Shown here: positions 15,410 through 25,130 of the stretch, piece by piece | Layout of the letters: every line of letters begins with the position of its first letter | How positions within the stretch are numbered: position 1 is the first letter of the stretch | Assembly (NCBI RefSeq): GCF_000166295.1 | Contig: NC_017506.1 | Location: 2,542,001-2,606,000 of the forward strand | Direction: 5' to 3' | DNA: 64,000 nt | From: Marinobacter adhaerens HP15 | GTDB taxonomy: Bacteria > Pseudomonadota > Gammaproteobacteria > Pseudomonadales > Oleiphilaceae | Translations under genes and position numbers: made by a program | The notes under the pieces: model-generated | What the model saw: only the letters and a program-made list of their open reading frames with translations | Told to the model about the DNA's origin: nothing | Database searches by the model: none

Positions 15410-18077
15410 CCTGGGTTCGGGATTTCACTTCCAGCTTGGCATTGATTCGACGCGCGTGGGTTTTCACCGTATGCAGGGAAATATGCAGCTTGTCAGCTAT
15501 TTCCTGGTTTGAAAGCCCTTTTGCAATCAGCTCAAGCACGCCCTGCTCCCGCTCACTGATGGGTTCCGCCAGGGTGTCTAGAGTACCCGCGACCTCACGA
15601 AGCTCAAACACCTCGCCCAGCGCTTCTTTAAACGCACCTTCAGGAAGCTGACCAAAGCCCTTCGTCATTAGCTCCTGCAACTCGTTCCTGAGCTCCCGGA
15701 AAGGACTGATGAAGTGCTCTGCAGCAGCCTCATTGACGACGGTAGACAGAATCTTCAGGGCAACCACCGGTCCCTTTTCATCAAGAACGATCACGGCCTC
15801 AAGCAAGCGCATGTGGAGCTCCACGCCCCATGGAATGGCTCCCTCATACCGTTCACGGATACCCTGGAGGGTTTCCCGGGCCTTTATCAGGTCACCGCGG
15901 GCAAGGTCGACCCGAACCTGAAGGCAGTCCAGCAAGCCTGGCATCATGGGGAAAAGCTCCGGTACGCAGCCCGCTTCCCGGTAAGGAGCAAGCTTTCGAA
16001 CCGCCTGATCGGCACTGTCGATCTGATTCTGCGACAACCAACAGTTGGCTTTCAGGGCCTCGAGAACAGGTACGAACAGTGATTCGTCGACTTGCCAGGA
16101 ATGCATGGTACGCTCGGCCCGACCAATCCAGACAAATGCATCCTCAAGTCGACCCTGGGCCCGACACATCAAGACACGAATGGTCATCGCCAGCAGCAGT
16201 CCAAGATCCCTGGTCTGTTCAGCATGTCGCCCACAGGTGACCAACAGGCGATCTGCTTCCGCTTCACGGCCCTGATGCCAAAGCACAAGCACCAGATTCA
16301 GTTGCAGGCGGGTTTCACCAATCCGGGCAGGACGCGAGAGCTCCTGCATGGCGGTATCGAGACCAGTGCGCAACAATTGCTCTGCATGTTTCAGGGCGCC
16401 TTTGCCCAGTTCGATCCGGGCATGGGCATAAACCGCCAGTGCTTCCGAACCGGAATCGCCCGCTTCTCTTGCGAGCCTCGACGCAGCCCGGTTTGCTTCC
16501 CGGGCCTCCGGGAATCGACCCGCCGCGCACAATGCACTTGAACGGACCATCTGCGTGACAAGCTGGCCCTGAGTACTGAGTTCCCCGTCAGCCAGGGCCT
16601 CATCAGCCATGTCCAAAGCCGGCCCAACACTGCCCTCGCCCCTCAGGATAAACGCTTTCAAGGCACAAATCCGTGCAGCCTGCTCCTGTCGGTCAGCCTC
16701 GGCCAGACCATCAATCAGCGCTCGCGCCTGCCGGAACTGGCCGCCAATTGCATGAACCCAGCTGTAGACAATTCTGAGACGCACGCTTCGTTCCAGGAGC
16801 TGGGCCGGCAAACTCTTGCGAAGGCGCAGGAGCGATGCGGTATCCTGACCCAACAGCAAAGCCTCTGATCCCTCAGAGGCGATGCGGATGACTTCCTCGG
16901 CATCTCCAGAGAGTAGCGCGTATTTCAATGCTTCCGGGAACTGGTCGCGCACACCAAACCATCGGCTCGCCTGAAGCATCCGCTCCGAATAACCGGCCAT
17001 TACGGGCGACTTCAGCCATTCCTGCAACAACGGGTTTATACGAAACCAGCGACCACGGCCCGGCATCGGCTTTAAGGGCAGCCCCCGCTCGGCCGCCTGA
17101 GAGGGAACAAAGCCAGCTTCAGGCAGGAGTGGCTCAAGCGCCAGGAACAGCTCATCGGAGCACAGTTCAAGCTCTGCAATACCCCGCATGGACCGCATCT
17201 GCCCCGGGGTCAGATTGCCAAGCACCGACTCCTTCAAAAACCTTTCAACGCTCGGTGTTTCCTGAATGGGTTTGCGCTCGATATTCTGAGCAACCTCCCG
17301 ACGATACAGCGCCAAAGGCGTCGCCCAGCCCTCGGTCATATAGTAGAGGTTATCGACAGCAACGCTGGTGAGTTCGCTCTTCGTCGTGGCGGACCGGAAA
17401 AACTCGAAGGTTTCTGAACGGGAAAACTCAAGCGTTTCAGACCCGATGCGGGTGAAACGGTTTTCCAGCTCGAGGCTGTGTGTTTCGAAAGGTAGCGCCT
17501 TACGGGAGATAAGAACGATGGACGAACCACTCGGAAATTCCATCACCAGCTGTTGAAGCAGGTCCACTACGGCGGGATTGCTGAGATTCTGGAGGTTGTC
17601 CAGCACCAGGACCCGTGGCTGGCCGGAACCCTCACGCGCCAAAGCGACCTGCATCATCGAAAGGGTATCCGAGAAGGTGGCGCCGCTCTGGAGCCCCTGC
17701 TCCGGGGTTTCAGGCAGATCCAGGGCAATGGCAAGCAAGGTCAGGAAGCGGGATGGTGCATTATCCTGGGAGTTCAGCGTAATCCAGCGGACTTGATCGG
17801 CAGCCATTTGAGCGCTGACGAGGCCGCTGACCACAGCGTGGGATTTGCCGTAACCACAGGGCGCCTCCAGAAAAAGAACACCTCTGGAAGTCAGTGCTTC
17901 GGAAATCCTGGTATCAAGCTTTGGCCGAACCATTGAATCGGACGGAACCGGGGGAATATGAACCCGTTGTCTGAGCAGGTCCCTGATTAACTCGCCCCGT
18001 TGAAGACCACTGTTCGCTGACTGGAATTCGTCGTTGGCTGCACAGCCATCATTGAATGGTTTCACGCACTGCCCCAT
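15375..18077 (-). CDS. MalT-type (LAL) LuxR-family transcriptional regulator
   Basis: A 900-residue regulator of the MalT/LAL type. After a short N-terminal tail comes RPKLDTRISEAL and a Walker A motif, APCGYGKS (residues 72-79), then an NB-ARC-like ATPase region. A long helical TPR-like sensor region spans about 350-820. The C-terminal LuxR helix-turn-helix starts ISEREQGVLELIAKGLSNQE and continues HTVKTHARRINAKL. Such proteins bind ATP and an inducer. GGAG lies before the ATG. It sits just downstream of the DUF1302-DUF1329 operon, on the same strand behind a terminator, and a regulatory link is plausible but inferred. The gene end overlaps the convergent acyltransferase by 35 bases. Confidence 0.88.
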   Translation of the reverse strand: MGQCVKPFNDGCAANDEFQSANSGLQRGELIRDLLRQRVHIPPVPSDSMVRPKLDTRISEALTSRGVLFLEAPCGYGKSHAVVSGLVSAQMAADQVRWITLNSQDNAPSRFLTLLAIALDLPETPEQGLQSGATFSDTLSMMQVALAREGSGQPRVLVLDNLQNLSNPAVVDLLQQLVMEFPSGSSIVLISRKALPFETHSLELENRFTRIGSETLEFSRSETFEFFRSATTKSELTSVAVDNLYYMTEGWATPLALYRREVAQNIERKPIQETPSVERFLKESVLGNLTPGQMRSMRGIAELELCSDELFLALEPLLPEAGFVPSQAAERGLPLKPMPGRGRWFRINPLLQEWLKSPVMAGYSERMLQASRWFGVRDQFPEALKYALLSGDAEEVIRIASEGSEALLLGQDTASLLRLRKSLPAQLLERSVRLRIVYSWVHAIGGQFRQARALIDGLAEADRQEQAARICALKAFILRGEGSVGPALDMADEALADGELSTQGQLVTQMVRSSALCAAGRFPEAREANRAASRLAREAGDSGSEALAVYAHARIELGKGALKHAEQLLRTGLDTAMQELSRPARIGETRLQLNLVLVLWHQGREAEADRLLVTCGRHAEQTRDLGLLLAMTIRVLMCRAQGRLEDAFVWIGRAERTMHSWQVDESLFVPVLEALKANCWLSQNQIDSADQAVRKLAPYREAGCVPELFPMMPGLLDCLQVRVDLARGDLIKARETLQGIRERYEGAIPWGVELHMRLLEAVIVLDEKGPVVALKILSTVVNEAAAEHFISPFRELRNELQELMTKGFGQLPEGAFKEALGEVFELREVAGTLDTLAEPISEREQGVLELIAKGLSNQEIADKLHISLHTVKTHARRINAKLEVKSRTQAIVRARELGLL

Positions 18078-18237
18078 TTAGCTCCGGCTCGCACTGCCTT
18101 GCACCGCCGGAAAAGTGGATCTTGCACTGACTTTTCAATGGCGACCGACATCGGGTACGCCTTTAGTATGATAAGAAGGTTAAACCAATTGAGGGGTGGG
18201 CTGCAAAATTTTGACGTGAAAGGGTTTTCCAGGGTGT

Positions 18238-18272
18238 AAAAAAACGGCGGGCCGTGAGGCCCGCCGTTTTTT
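18238..18272. terminator. Bidirectional Rho-independent terminator after DUF1329
   Basis: A strong stem (CGGCGGGCC with GGCCCGCCG, loop GTGA) is flanked by seven A on the left and six T on the right, so it can stop transcription in both directions. For the minus strand it lies just after the DUF1329 stop and isolates the MalT-like gene. Confidence 0.9.
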
Positions 18273-18289
18273 GGTCTTCTGCAGAACCC

Positions 18290-19651
18290 TTACCGGGTAC
18301 CGGCGCGGCGCAATGCGGCCGGCGTGTAATCCCTGGAGCGGCGCTCAACGCCAAACTCATACGGATTCTCTTCCTCGTTGGTCAGACCAAGCGCGAGGTA
18401 GCGGCCAGAGAGCAGGTCGTACAGCGTCTCTATGGCGTACCAGGGCACGTTCTGATCGTAGAACTGCATATTGTGGGCTTCTGCAACACGCCAGAGTTCG
18501 CCACGGCCGTCGTAGTGATCAATGACAGATGCCTGCCAGGAGTCTTCATCAATGTAGAAGTCACGCTGGGCATAGATGTGGCGGGCCCCTTCTTTCAGGG
18601 TTGCGCGAACATGCCATACACGGTGCAGCTCGTAGCGAGTGTAATCCTGATTGATATGACCAGCCTGAATGATCTGGTCATAGCTAAGACTGCGATCGGT
18701 CAGCTTGTAGGAGTTGTACGGAATGTACATTTCCTTCTTGCCAACCAGCTCCCAGTTGTAGCGATCCGGAGCACCGTTGAACATGTCGAAATTATCCGAG
18801 GTACGCATACCGTCAGACGCGGTACCCGGTCCGTCATACGCTACCTGAGGTGCCCGACGAACCCGACGCTGACCGGCGTTGTAAACCCACGCACGGCGAG
18901 GCTCGGCAACCTGGTCGATGGTCTCGTGTACCAGCAGTACGTTACCGGCGAGACGTGCCGGAGCGGTAATGGCCTGCTTGAAGTAAAACAGAACGTTCGC
19001 ATCCTCGTCCGGATTGTAATCCGAGAGGTAGGTACGCCAGGTAAGCTCGTCCTGGAATTTCACAACAGAGAAATCACCACCTTCAGTCGGCGTCACCTGA
19101 CCAACGGTACGCTGTACAGAACCACCTCTGTAACGGGTAATGTGGTTCCAGATTGCCTCCAGACCATTCTGGGGAATCGGGAACGGGGTGGCAGACTGAT
19201 AGTTGCCCAGACCGTTACCGTCCTTGATCAGCTCAACCGTGGTCGCGTTTTCAACGGTCTGCTCCATGACCTCTTCAGGATAGGCAGCCGTACGATGGGT
19301 TTCATACACCGGCATGAAGTAGTCATCGTAGCGCTCGATCATCGCAACCTGGCCCGGGGACAGATTGTCTTTGTACTGCTCGACGTTACTCTGATCGATG
19401 GTGAACTTGGGCTGCTCATCCGCGAACGGATTCACATAGATGCCGTCATTGTTGTAGCCGGGAGGCGGAGTTGTCAGACCACCGGTCCAGGCAGGAATGG
19501 CGCCACCGTTACCGGCTTTTTCTGCACCCATCGGTGTCAGCGAGTTACCCAGCTTGGCCGCTTCTTCAGCAGAAACCGCACCCCAGGCCTGGCCAGCAAA
19601 CATGCTCGCTGCCAGGACGCCTGTGGCCAGTAGTTTCTTGTTTAGTTTCAT
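18290..19651 (-). CDS. DUF1329 periplasmic protein
   Basis: A 453-residue exported protein of the DUF1329 family, annotated elsewhere as outer-membrane-lipoprotein-sorting-like because of a LolA/LolB-like fold. The signal peptide MKLNKKLLATGVLAASMFAG ends near AWG, and there is no lipobox Cys. Family features seen are the N-terminal LGNSLTPMGAEKAGN and IPAWTGGL, the TTPPPGY turn, and the C-terminal YDGRGELWRVAEAHNMQFYD. It lies 34 bases after the DUF1302 gene in the same operon, a pairing common in Pseudomonas and marine relatives. Transport or sorting of a hydrophobic compound at the outer membrane is plausible, but the function is not established. Confidence 0.88.
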   Translation of the reverse strand: MKLNKKLLATGVLAASMFAGQAWGAVSAEEAAKLGNSLTPMGAEKAGNGGAIPAWTGGLTTPPPGYNNDGIYVNPFADEQPKFTIDQSNVEQYKDNLSPGQVAMIERYDDYFMPVYETHRTAAYPEEVMEQTVENATTVELIKDGNGLGNYQSATPFPIPQNGLEAIWNHITRYRGGSVQRTVGQVTPTEGGDFSVVKFQDELTWRTYLSDYNPDEDANVLFYFKQAITAPARLAGNVLLVHETIDQVAEPRRAWVYNAGQRRVRRAPQVAYDGPGTASDGMRTSDNFDMFNGAPDRYNWELVGKKEMYIPYNSYKLTDRSLSYDQIIQAGHINQDYTRYELHRVWHVRATLKEGARHIYAQRDFYIDEDSWQASVIDHYDGRGELWRVAEAHNMQFYDQNVPWYAIETLYDLLSGRYLALGLTNEEENPYEFGVERRSRDYTPAALRRAGTR

Positions 19652-19685
19652 TTAAATTCCCTCGTTCAACGAATTCTTTCCGGGT

Positions 19686-21536
19686 TCAGAATGAGTATGA
19701 AACGCTAGCACTCACGAAATCGCGGTCAGTCAACTCGTTATACGGCTTGCCGCCGAAAAAGTTTGTGTAACCGATGTTGCCGGTAATCTTGTTCTGGTAC
19801 ACCGCCTGCAGAGACAGACCGATGGCCTTGCTGCCTTCGTTGAAAGCACCGCCCGGCTGCGGGCTGTAACCCTCAACATCGTGGCTCCAGGCCAGCTGCG
19901 GTGAAAGGTTAACACCGGCCAGCGCGTTCGGGTAATCCCAAACCAGACGTGCACGGTAACCCCATGAGAAGTCGGTTGTGAAGCCTTCGTTTTCGCAGTA
20001 GTTCGTGTTGATATTCAGGAGCGGACAAGCATCAACGCCGCCGGCACTGGGAACAGGTCCTACACCAAAGGTACCAGAGCGGCCGTAGCGCGCTTCGTCG
20101 TAACCAGGCAGATCGTGAATGTAAGTCGCGCCGAATTCAGAGATCAGGGAGAGGCGACTTGCACCCATAACCTGGTCGAAGAACTTGATCAACGTAAACT
20201 GCGCCTGGGATACATTGAAGCGATCATTGCCGGCAACGCTGACGCCCGGATCAAGGGTACCGCCAGCTTCTTCCAGCCTTTGCTTCTCGAGCAAACTTAC
20301 CGGCGTGCCGTCAATCGGATTGCGGAGCTGAGTGCCGCCATACAGCAGTTCAAACGCGTTCCACTGAAGGGGAACCTTGTCCCGGAAGGAGTATTCCGCG
20401 CCAAGAGACCAACCGCCCGGGGTCGTGGTGTTAATGCTGATCCCGTAGAGGTCGATACCTTCCGGATACTCTACGAAGTATTTCGGGAACTGTTCACCGG
20501 TATCTTTGATTGTGCCGCTGACATAAGGAAGGCGGCTGTTGTACTTGATGTAGTAAAACCCGAGTTCCGAATCATTCAGTTCCGGCACATACCAGCGCAC
20601 TGCCACCCCGAACTGATCTTTAGAGTCCGCTTCCTGGTCACCGATTCTAGGTGCGACGAATCCCTGCGCAAGCGCTTGTGAATCTGAAAGCTGCCCTGCC
20701 AGAAGCACGGGACCACAGCCATCAGCAGCGAAATCGTTGGTGGAGAAGAACGTGCCGCAGTCATCCGGACGAACCGGTTCCCAGTCCGCCTGCACGAATG
20801 TCTCAACGGTGACATTTTCGGTGATGCCAGCAGACATGTAGAACATTTCAACCGGAAGCAACGCGTCTTTCAGTTCGGAACCCGGAGCACGGAAAGCCGG
20901 AACATCAACAGGGTTAATGACGTTGATACCACCCGGGATAAATGTGCTCTCACCCCAACTGACTACCTGCTTTCCATAGCGAAGACTGACGGGGACGTTT
21001 CCGAAGTACCAATCTGAGAAGATGTAGGCGTCCAGAATTTCACCACCAGAGGCATTGTCTTTTGCCTCGGGGTTCAGCTCACGCCGCTGTCCAACGTAAT
21101 CTACTGCCCTGCTCTCGTCTTTCAACTCGAAGTCGTACCAATAACGACCACGAAGCAGACCGCCTACGCGTGTCAGGTAAGGGTTGTCCACATAGTAATT
21201 GAGGTAGAGTTCGCTGTTGCCCTTGACGATTTTGGAGTAGGTGTCCCCGCTTTCAAAATTGAGGTTACCGTCGTCATAGTTGTTCGTGGAGGAACCAATA
21301 TTCGCGAGAGAACCGCCTGGGGCATATTCGGGGCCAAGGTTACCCTGCGCGATCAGACGCTTGTCTCGATCCTCAACCCGCCAACCTGCACCCGCAGACA
21401 GCGTGGTGTTGAACTGGGCTTCCACATCACCCACATAAAACGAATAGGCGGCTGCCTGACCGGACATCCCGGCTGCAACTGCCACGGCCAGCGGTAATTT
21501 GGTCCAACGCTGCCATTGATGTGTTTTTCTTGTCAT
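19686..21536 (-). CDS. DUF1302 outer membrane protein
   Basis: A DUF1302 protein of 616 residues from the ATG at 21536. An alternative in-frame GTG at 21590 lacks a ribosome site and would add 18 polar residues before the signal; GGAG lies about ten bases before 21536. The signal peptide MTRKTHQWQRWTKLPLAVAV ends near QAAAYSF. The mature chain shows many amphipathic strands, FRAPGSELKDALLPVEMFYM, repeated YNSRLPYVSGT-type segments and a C-terminal ASVSYSF typical of barrels. It is first in the operon with DUF1329; the upstream gap is long enough for a promoter. The family is associated with hydrophobic-substrate or steroid/alkane metabolism, but no substrate can be read from the sequence. Confidence 0.88.
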   Translation of the reverse strand: MTRKTHQWQRWTKLPLAVAVAAGMSGQAAAYSFYVGDVEAQFNTTLSAGAGWRVEDRDKRLIAQGNLGPEYAPGGSLANIGSSTNNYDDGNLNFESGDTYSKIVKGNSELYLNYYVDNPYLTRVGGLLRGRYWYDFELKDESRAVDYVGQRRELNPEAKDNASGGEILDAYIFSDWYFGNVPVSLRYGKQVVSWGESTFIPGGINVINPVDVPAFRAPGSELKDALLPVEMFYMSAGITENVTVETFVQADWEPVRPDDCGTFFSTNDFAADGCGPVLLAGQLSDSQALAQGFVAPRIGDQEADSKDQFGVAVRWYVPELNDSELGFYYIKYNSRLPYVSGTIKDTGEQFPKYFVEYPEGIDLYGISINTTTPGGWSLGAEYSFRDKVPLQWNAFELLYGGTQLRNPIDGTPVSLLEKQRLEEAGGTLDPGVSVAGNDRFNVSQAQFTLIKFFDQVMGASRLSLISEFGATYIHDLPGYDEARYGRSGTFGVGPVPSAGGVDACPLLNINTNYCENEGFTTDFSWGYRARLVWDYPNALAGVNLSPQLAWSHDVEGYSPQPGGAFNEGSKAIGLSLQAVYQNKITGNIGYTNFFGGKPYNELTDRDFVSASVSYSF

Positions 21537-21821
21537 TGGAAGGCTACTCCATTGTTGTTCTGAGTCGCTGCTCTGATTATTGGTGTTCACGATGTATTGG
21601 AGGCTTCATGCACAGTGCTCGTGATGTTGGCACTATAGCTAACGCCTTCGGGCGCTTTGATCAGTCAAAAGTATGATTTTGCTATCATCCCCCTGTAAAC
21701 GCCGTTTGCCGCCGGGTTCCGTCGCACAGAATCACTATAGACAACAAAATTAGATGCAACCACTTTGGTTTTGGTGGTTTTTTTGCAGTTTTAATTGTCG
21801 CTTCAGGTAAGGAGAAGCGCC
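21537..21821. other. Upstream region of DUF1302 with a plus-strand terminator-like hairpin
   Basis: No gene is evident. AACCAC (21758-21763) and GTGGTT (21774-21779) are followed by seven T on the plus strand, resembling a terminator with no plus-strand gene before it. This might end a small RNA antisense to the DUF1302 leader, but no convincing promoter was found. The DUF1302 promoter should be here too. Confidence 0.3.
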
Positions 21822-21925
21822 GAGGGGGTGAATGTTTCTTCGGGAACCGCCACGAGCACATCCATGTGCGCTTGGCGTCGGCCATCCATGGCCGCCGACA
21901 TTCCCGGAGAAACATTCACCCCCTC
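21822..21925 (+). repeat. Family A repeat, copy 1
   Basis: Arms of 25 bases (21822-21846 and 21901-21925, beginning GAGGGGGTGAATG) are complementary apart from one G-T pair, and enclose a 54-base core (21847-21900). The core holds two hairpins, GCACATCCATGTGC and GGCCATCCATGGCC. It lies between the DUF1302 gene and the thiolase stop. Strand is given by core orientation. Confidence 0.9.
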
Positions 21926-22022
21926 AGCACCAGGCCATGGAGTTCGCCTTCAACTAACACCGCAAAAACGATTGTTGAGGAACGCGTACCCAGGGACTCC
22001 CGCACCTGCCAAGCTCCCAGGC

Positions 22023-23207
22023 TTAGAGCATCTCAATAGCCATGGCCGTAGCCTCGCCGCCACCGATGCAAAGAGCTGCAATGCCCTTCTTTTTGCCGTA
22101 ACGCTGAAGAGCGTACATGAGGGTGACCAGCAGGCGGGAGCCGGTGGAACCGACGGGGTGACCCTGGGCGCAGGCGCCGCCGTGGATGTTGACTTTTTCG
22201 GGGTCGAGCCCGAGTTCACGGATCGGCATCATGGCGACCATGGCGAAGGCTTCGTTGATCTCGAAGAGATCGACGTCGTCTTTGCTCCAACCGGTTTTGC
22301 CGAACAGGGTTTCGATGGCGCCAACCGGGGCGCAGGTGAACTCGGACGGATGCTGGGACTGGGTGCTGTGGCCGACGATGCGGGCCAGGGGTTTGAGGCC
22401 GCGTTTTTCAGCCTCGGACTCGCGCATCAGCAGCAACGCAGAAGCCCCGTCTGAGATCGAAGAGGCGTTTGCCGCTGTGACGGTGCCATCTTTGGCGAAG
22501 GCCGGGCGGAGGCTCGGGATCTTGTCGATGTTGGCGTTATGGGGCTGCTCGTCATCCTCAACGACCACCTCGCCTTTTCGGCTTTTCACGGTTACCGGAA
22601 TGATCTCGTCTTTCAGCAGGCCTTCCTCAATGGCTTTCTTGGCTCGCGTGAGGGAGGTGATGGCGTATTCATCCATTTCTTCCCGGGTGTAGCCTTTCTT
22701 GTCCGCCATTTCCTGGGCAAAGGCACCCATCAGGCGACCGGTTTCGGCGTCTTCGAGGCCGTCCAGGAACATATGATCCTGGGGGGCCTGGCCCGGGCCC
22801 ATGCGGTAGCCGCTGCGAACACCCTGCAGGATGTAGGGAGCGTTGGACATGCTTTCCATACCACCGGCAACCATGATGTCGTTGCTGCCGGCTTTGATCA
22901 GATCGTGGGCGAACATGGCGGCTTTCATGCCGGAGCCGCAGAGTTTATTGATGGTGGTAGCCCCAGTGTGATCCGGAAGACCGGCCTTGCGCATGGCCTG
23001 GCGCGCCGGGCCCTGTTTTAGGCCGGCAGGCAGGACGTTGCCCATAATGACTTCCTGCACGTCCGCAGGCTGCAGACCAGCGCGTCTTACGGCCTCGGCG
23101 ATGGTGATCGCTCCAAGATCGGTTGCGCTGACACTGGCCAGGCTACCCTGGAATCCACCCATGGGGGTACGAACCCCGCTCACGATAACGACGTTGTCTG
23201 TGCTCAT
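22023..23207 (-). CDS. Acetyl-CoA acetyltransferase (thiolase)
   Basis: A 394-residue thiolase of the biosynthetic acetoacetyl-CoA type, interconverting two acetyl-CoA with acetoacetyl-CoA and CoA. The nucleophile Cys90 is in KLCGSGMKAAMF. The catalytic His and Cys are in GGACAQGHPVGSTG and near the end in CIGGGEATAMAIEML. Size and motifs match PhaA/AtoB tetramers. No phaB, phaC or atoDA neighbour is present, so the pathway (polyhydroxyalkanoate, ketone body or amino acid use) cannot be decided from context. zapE lies 84 bases upstream on the same strand. Confidence 0.93.
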   Translation of the reverse strand: MSTDNVVIVSGVRTPMGGFQGSLASVSATDLGAITIAEAVRRAGLQPADVQEVIMGNVLPAGLKQGPARQAMRKAGLPDHTGATTINKLCGSGMKAAMFAHDLIKAGSNDIMVAGGMESMSNAPYILQGVRSGYRMGPGQAPQDHMFLDGLEDAETGRLMGAFAQEMADKKGYTREEMDEYAITSLTRAKKAIEEGLLKDEIIPVTVKSRKGEVVVEDDEQPHNANIDKIPSLRPAFAKDGTVTAANASSISDGASALLLMRESEAEKRGLKPLARIVGHSTQSQHPSEFTCAPVGAIETLFGKTGWSKDDVDLFEINEAFAMVAMMPIRELGLDPEKVNIHGGACAQGHPVGSTGSRLLVTLMYALQRYGKKKGIAALCIGGGEATAMAIEML

Positions 23208-23291
23208 TTCTGAATCTCTCTGTTGGTTGTCTGGCAGGTTCTTGTCGGATTGCGCTGTGCTGATCCGACCTACGCAGGGCTGTTTTCTTTT

Positions 23292-24425
23292 TTATGGTTT
23301 GTGCGGTGCTTCGAGGTATTCCCGGGACTGCATTTCCAGCAGTCGGGATTCGGTGCGCTCGAATTCGAAGCCGAGGCGGCCGCCGGTGTAAAGCTCGGTG
23401 ATAGGTGCCGCCGCCGAGATGATGACTTTAACGTTGCGGTCGTAAAATTCGTCAATCATGTTAATGAACCGGCGCGCCTGATCGTCTTTTTCTTTGCCCA
23501 GAACGGGCACGTTGCTGACGATGATGGCGTGGAACTGCCTGGCCATCTCGATGTAATCGTTCTGGCTTCGTGGGCCGTCGCAGACGTCTTTGAAATCGAA
23601 CCAGACCACATCGTCTGCGTGCGCCTGGGCCGGAATTTTACGGCCATTGATTTCCATCGTTTTGCTGTGTTTTCCGGCCTCAACCGCCAAAGCATCGAAA
23701 CTTTTTCGCAGGCTGACATCCGCATCTTCATCGAGAGGCGAATGGAACAGCTCCGCCTGCTCGAGAGTCCGCAACCGGTAGTCCACGCCGCCATCAACGT
23801 TGACCACATCGGTGTGCTTTTTGACGAGTTCAATAGCGGGCAGGAACCGGGCGCGCTGGAGACCATCCTTGTAGAGACCATCCGGGACGATGTTGGAGGT
23901 ACACACCAGGGTGACGCCGCGACTGAATAAACCATCCATGAGAGTGGCGAGGATCATGGCGTCGCCAATGTCGGACACAAAAAACTCGTCGAAACAGATA
24001 ACGCGAGTTTCATCGGCAAACTTCTTGGACACCAGCTCCAAAGGGTTTTTCTCGCCCTTGAGCGATTTGAGTTCGCTGTGGACACGCTGCATGAAGCGGT
24101 GGAAGTGAACCCGCATCTTGCGATCAAAAGGCAGCGACTCGTAAAAAGTGTCCATGAGGTAGGTTTTGCCGCGGCCTACCCCACCCCAGAAATACAGGCC
24201 CTTGACCGGCTCTTCCTTGCCTTTTTTGAGCTTGCGGAAAAGTTTGGCCTTGGGCTTGCTGCGATCCCTTTCGGCTTCAACCAGTTTGTCGTACAGTGAC
24301 TGAAGGCGCTTGACCGCATCTTCCTGGGCCGAGTCCTTCTGGAAATCCGGGCGTTCAAGATCCTTCTGGTAACGTTGCCAAGGGGTCATGGTCGCACTGG
24401 TTTCGGAGGACATCGCAGCTGTCAT
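23292..24425 (-). CDS. zapE: Cell division AFG1-like ATPase ZapE
   Basis: ZapE is an ATPase that associates with FtsZ and the constriction site. Starting at ATG 24425 gives 377 residues, close to E. coli ZapE (375); the longer frame to 24539 reads unrelated intergenic sequence. MTPWQRYQKDLE is the usual N-terminal region. Walker A is GVGRGKTYLMD, Walker B VICFDEFFVSD, then the arginine and sensor segments around LVCTSNIVPDGLYKDGLQR. It is divergent from zapG, another divisome-linked gene, as in other gammaproteobacteria. Confidence 0.95.
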   Translation of the reverse strand: MTAAMSSETSATMTPWQRYQKDLERPDFQKDSAQEDAVKRLQSLYDKLVEAERDRSKPKAKLFRKLKKGKEEPVKGLYFWGGVGRGKTYLMDTFYESLPFDRKMRVHFHRFMQRVHSELKSLKGEKNPLELVSKKFADETRVICFDEFFVSDIGDAMILATLMDGLFSRGVTLVCTSNIVPDGLYKDGLQRARFLPAIELVKKHTDVVNVDGGVDYRLRTLEQAELFHSPLDEDADVSLRKSFDALAVEAGKHSKTMEINGRKIPAQAHADDVVWFDFKDVCDGPRSQNDYIEMARQFHAIIVSNVPVLGKEKDDQARRFINMIDEFYDRNVKVIISAAAPITELYTGGRLGFEFERTESRLLEMQSREYLEAPHKP

Positions 24426-24620
24426 CAAGGTATTCCCGGAAGTTGATCGTAAATTTGGGCGCCATATTGTCTCGCATTTGGCGATTTTTCGCCACGTTGG
24501 CCACCTGGGCAGCAATACGACGATTGGCGCAGGCCACAATCATGGGATGATGGAGCCTGGGGCGTTATACTCGTCGAACAGGGGCTTTGCTCACTTTTAG
24601 GTAAAAGGACGACACAGCAT

Positions 24621-25061
24621 ATGACAAACCTGATTCTGGCAGCGATTGCCGCATTGGTTGTTGGCATTGTCATCGGGGTATTTGTTGGCCGTTCCGGGCA
24701 GGGAACGTCGCTTCGGCAGCGCCGGGCGGAACAGCAGATTGAGGAACTGAGAAGCGAATATACCCGCTACCAGGCCCAGGTGAACGAGCATTTCATGGAG
24801 TCGGCCCATTTGCTGCGCCGCTTCAACGATGCCTACCGCGATGTGAACCAGCATATGGCACGAGGCGCCAACCGTCTTTGCAATGACGAGGACTGGATGG
24901 AGGAGTTGGCGCAGGAGACTTCCAAGAAGCGCCTGGAAGAGGTTCGCGAGGACGCTTCCGAGCCGCCGCGGGATTACGCGCCCAAGACAGATCCCAAGGA
25001 TTCCGGCACGCTTGCCGAGGACTTTGGGCTCAAGAAGGGTGATAAGGCTCAGCAGGCCTGA
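24621..25061 (+). CDS. zapG: Z-ring associated protein ZapG (YhcB, DUF1043)
   Basis: ZapG is a 146-residue inner-membrane protein linked to divisome and peptidoglycan control. An N-terminal membrane helix (LILAAIAALVVGIVIGVFVG) is followed by a cytoplasmic coiled coil (RRAEQQIEELRSEYTRYQAQ) and the conserved HFMESAHLLRRFNDAYRDVN. The C-terminus is acidic and disordered. AAAGGA lies before the ATG. The 195-base gap to zapE must carry divergent promoters. Downstream is a hairpin and a family A repeat, before the convergent Nif3-family gene. Confidence 0.93.
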   Translation: MTNLILAAIAALVVGIVIGVFVGRSGQGTSLRQRRAEQQIEELRSEYTRYQAQVNEHFMESAHLLRRFNDAYRDVNQHMARGANRLCNDEDWMEELAQETSKKRLEEVREDASEPPRDYAPKTDPKDSGTLAEDFGLKKGDKAQQA

Positions 25062-25081
25062 GTTCTTTTTTGCTCTCGCGG

Positions 25082-25119
25082 AAGCTTGGGAGTTTAGTCT
25101 CGATAAGACTGCCAAGCTT
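25082..25119. other. Hairpin between zapG and the convergent Nif3-family gene
   Basis: AAGCTTGG and CCAAGCTT form an 8-bp perfect outer stem, with AGTCT/AGACT as an inner stem. No T-run follows on either strand, so it is not a classical terminator. It sits 11 bases before family A copy 2. Confidence 0.5.
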
Positions 25120-25130
25120 GGGCAGGGACC

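Noticed and set aside
18254..19633. A 459-codon open frame on the plus strand opposite the DUF1329 gene
   Set aside because: The minus-strand frame has a signal peptide, family motifs and a terminator; the plus frame has none and is a shadow.
21822..21925. Reading the family A repeats as ordinary Rho-independent terminators
   Set aside because: There is no T-run after the arms, and copies 4 and 5 lie inside a run of his genes and between divergent genes. A terminator role at convergent sites (copies 2 and 6) remains possible as a side effect.
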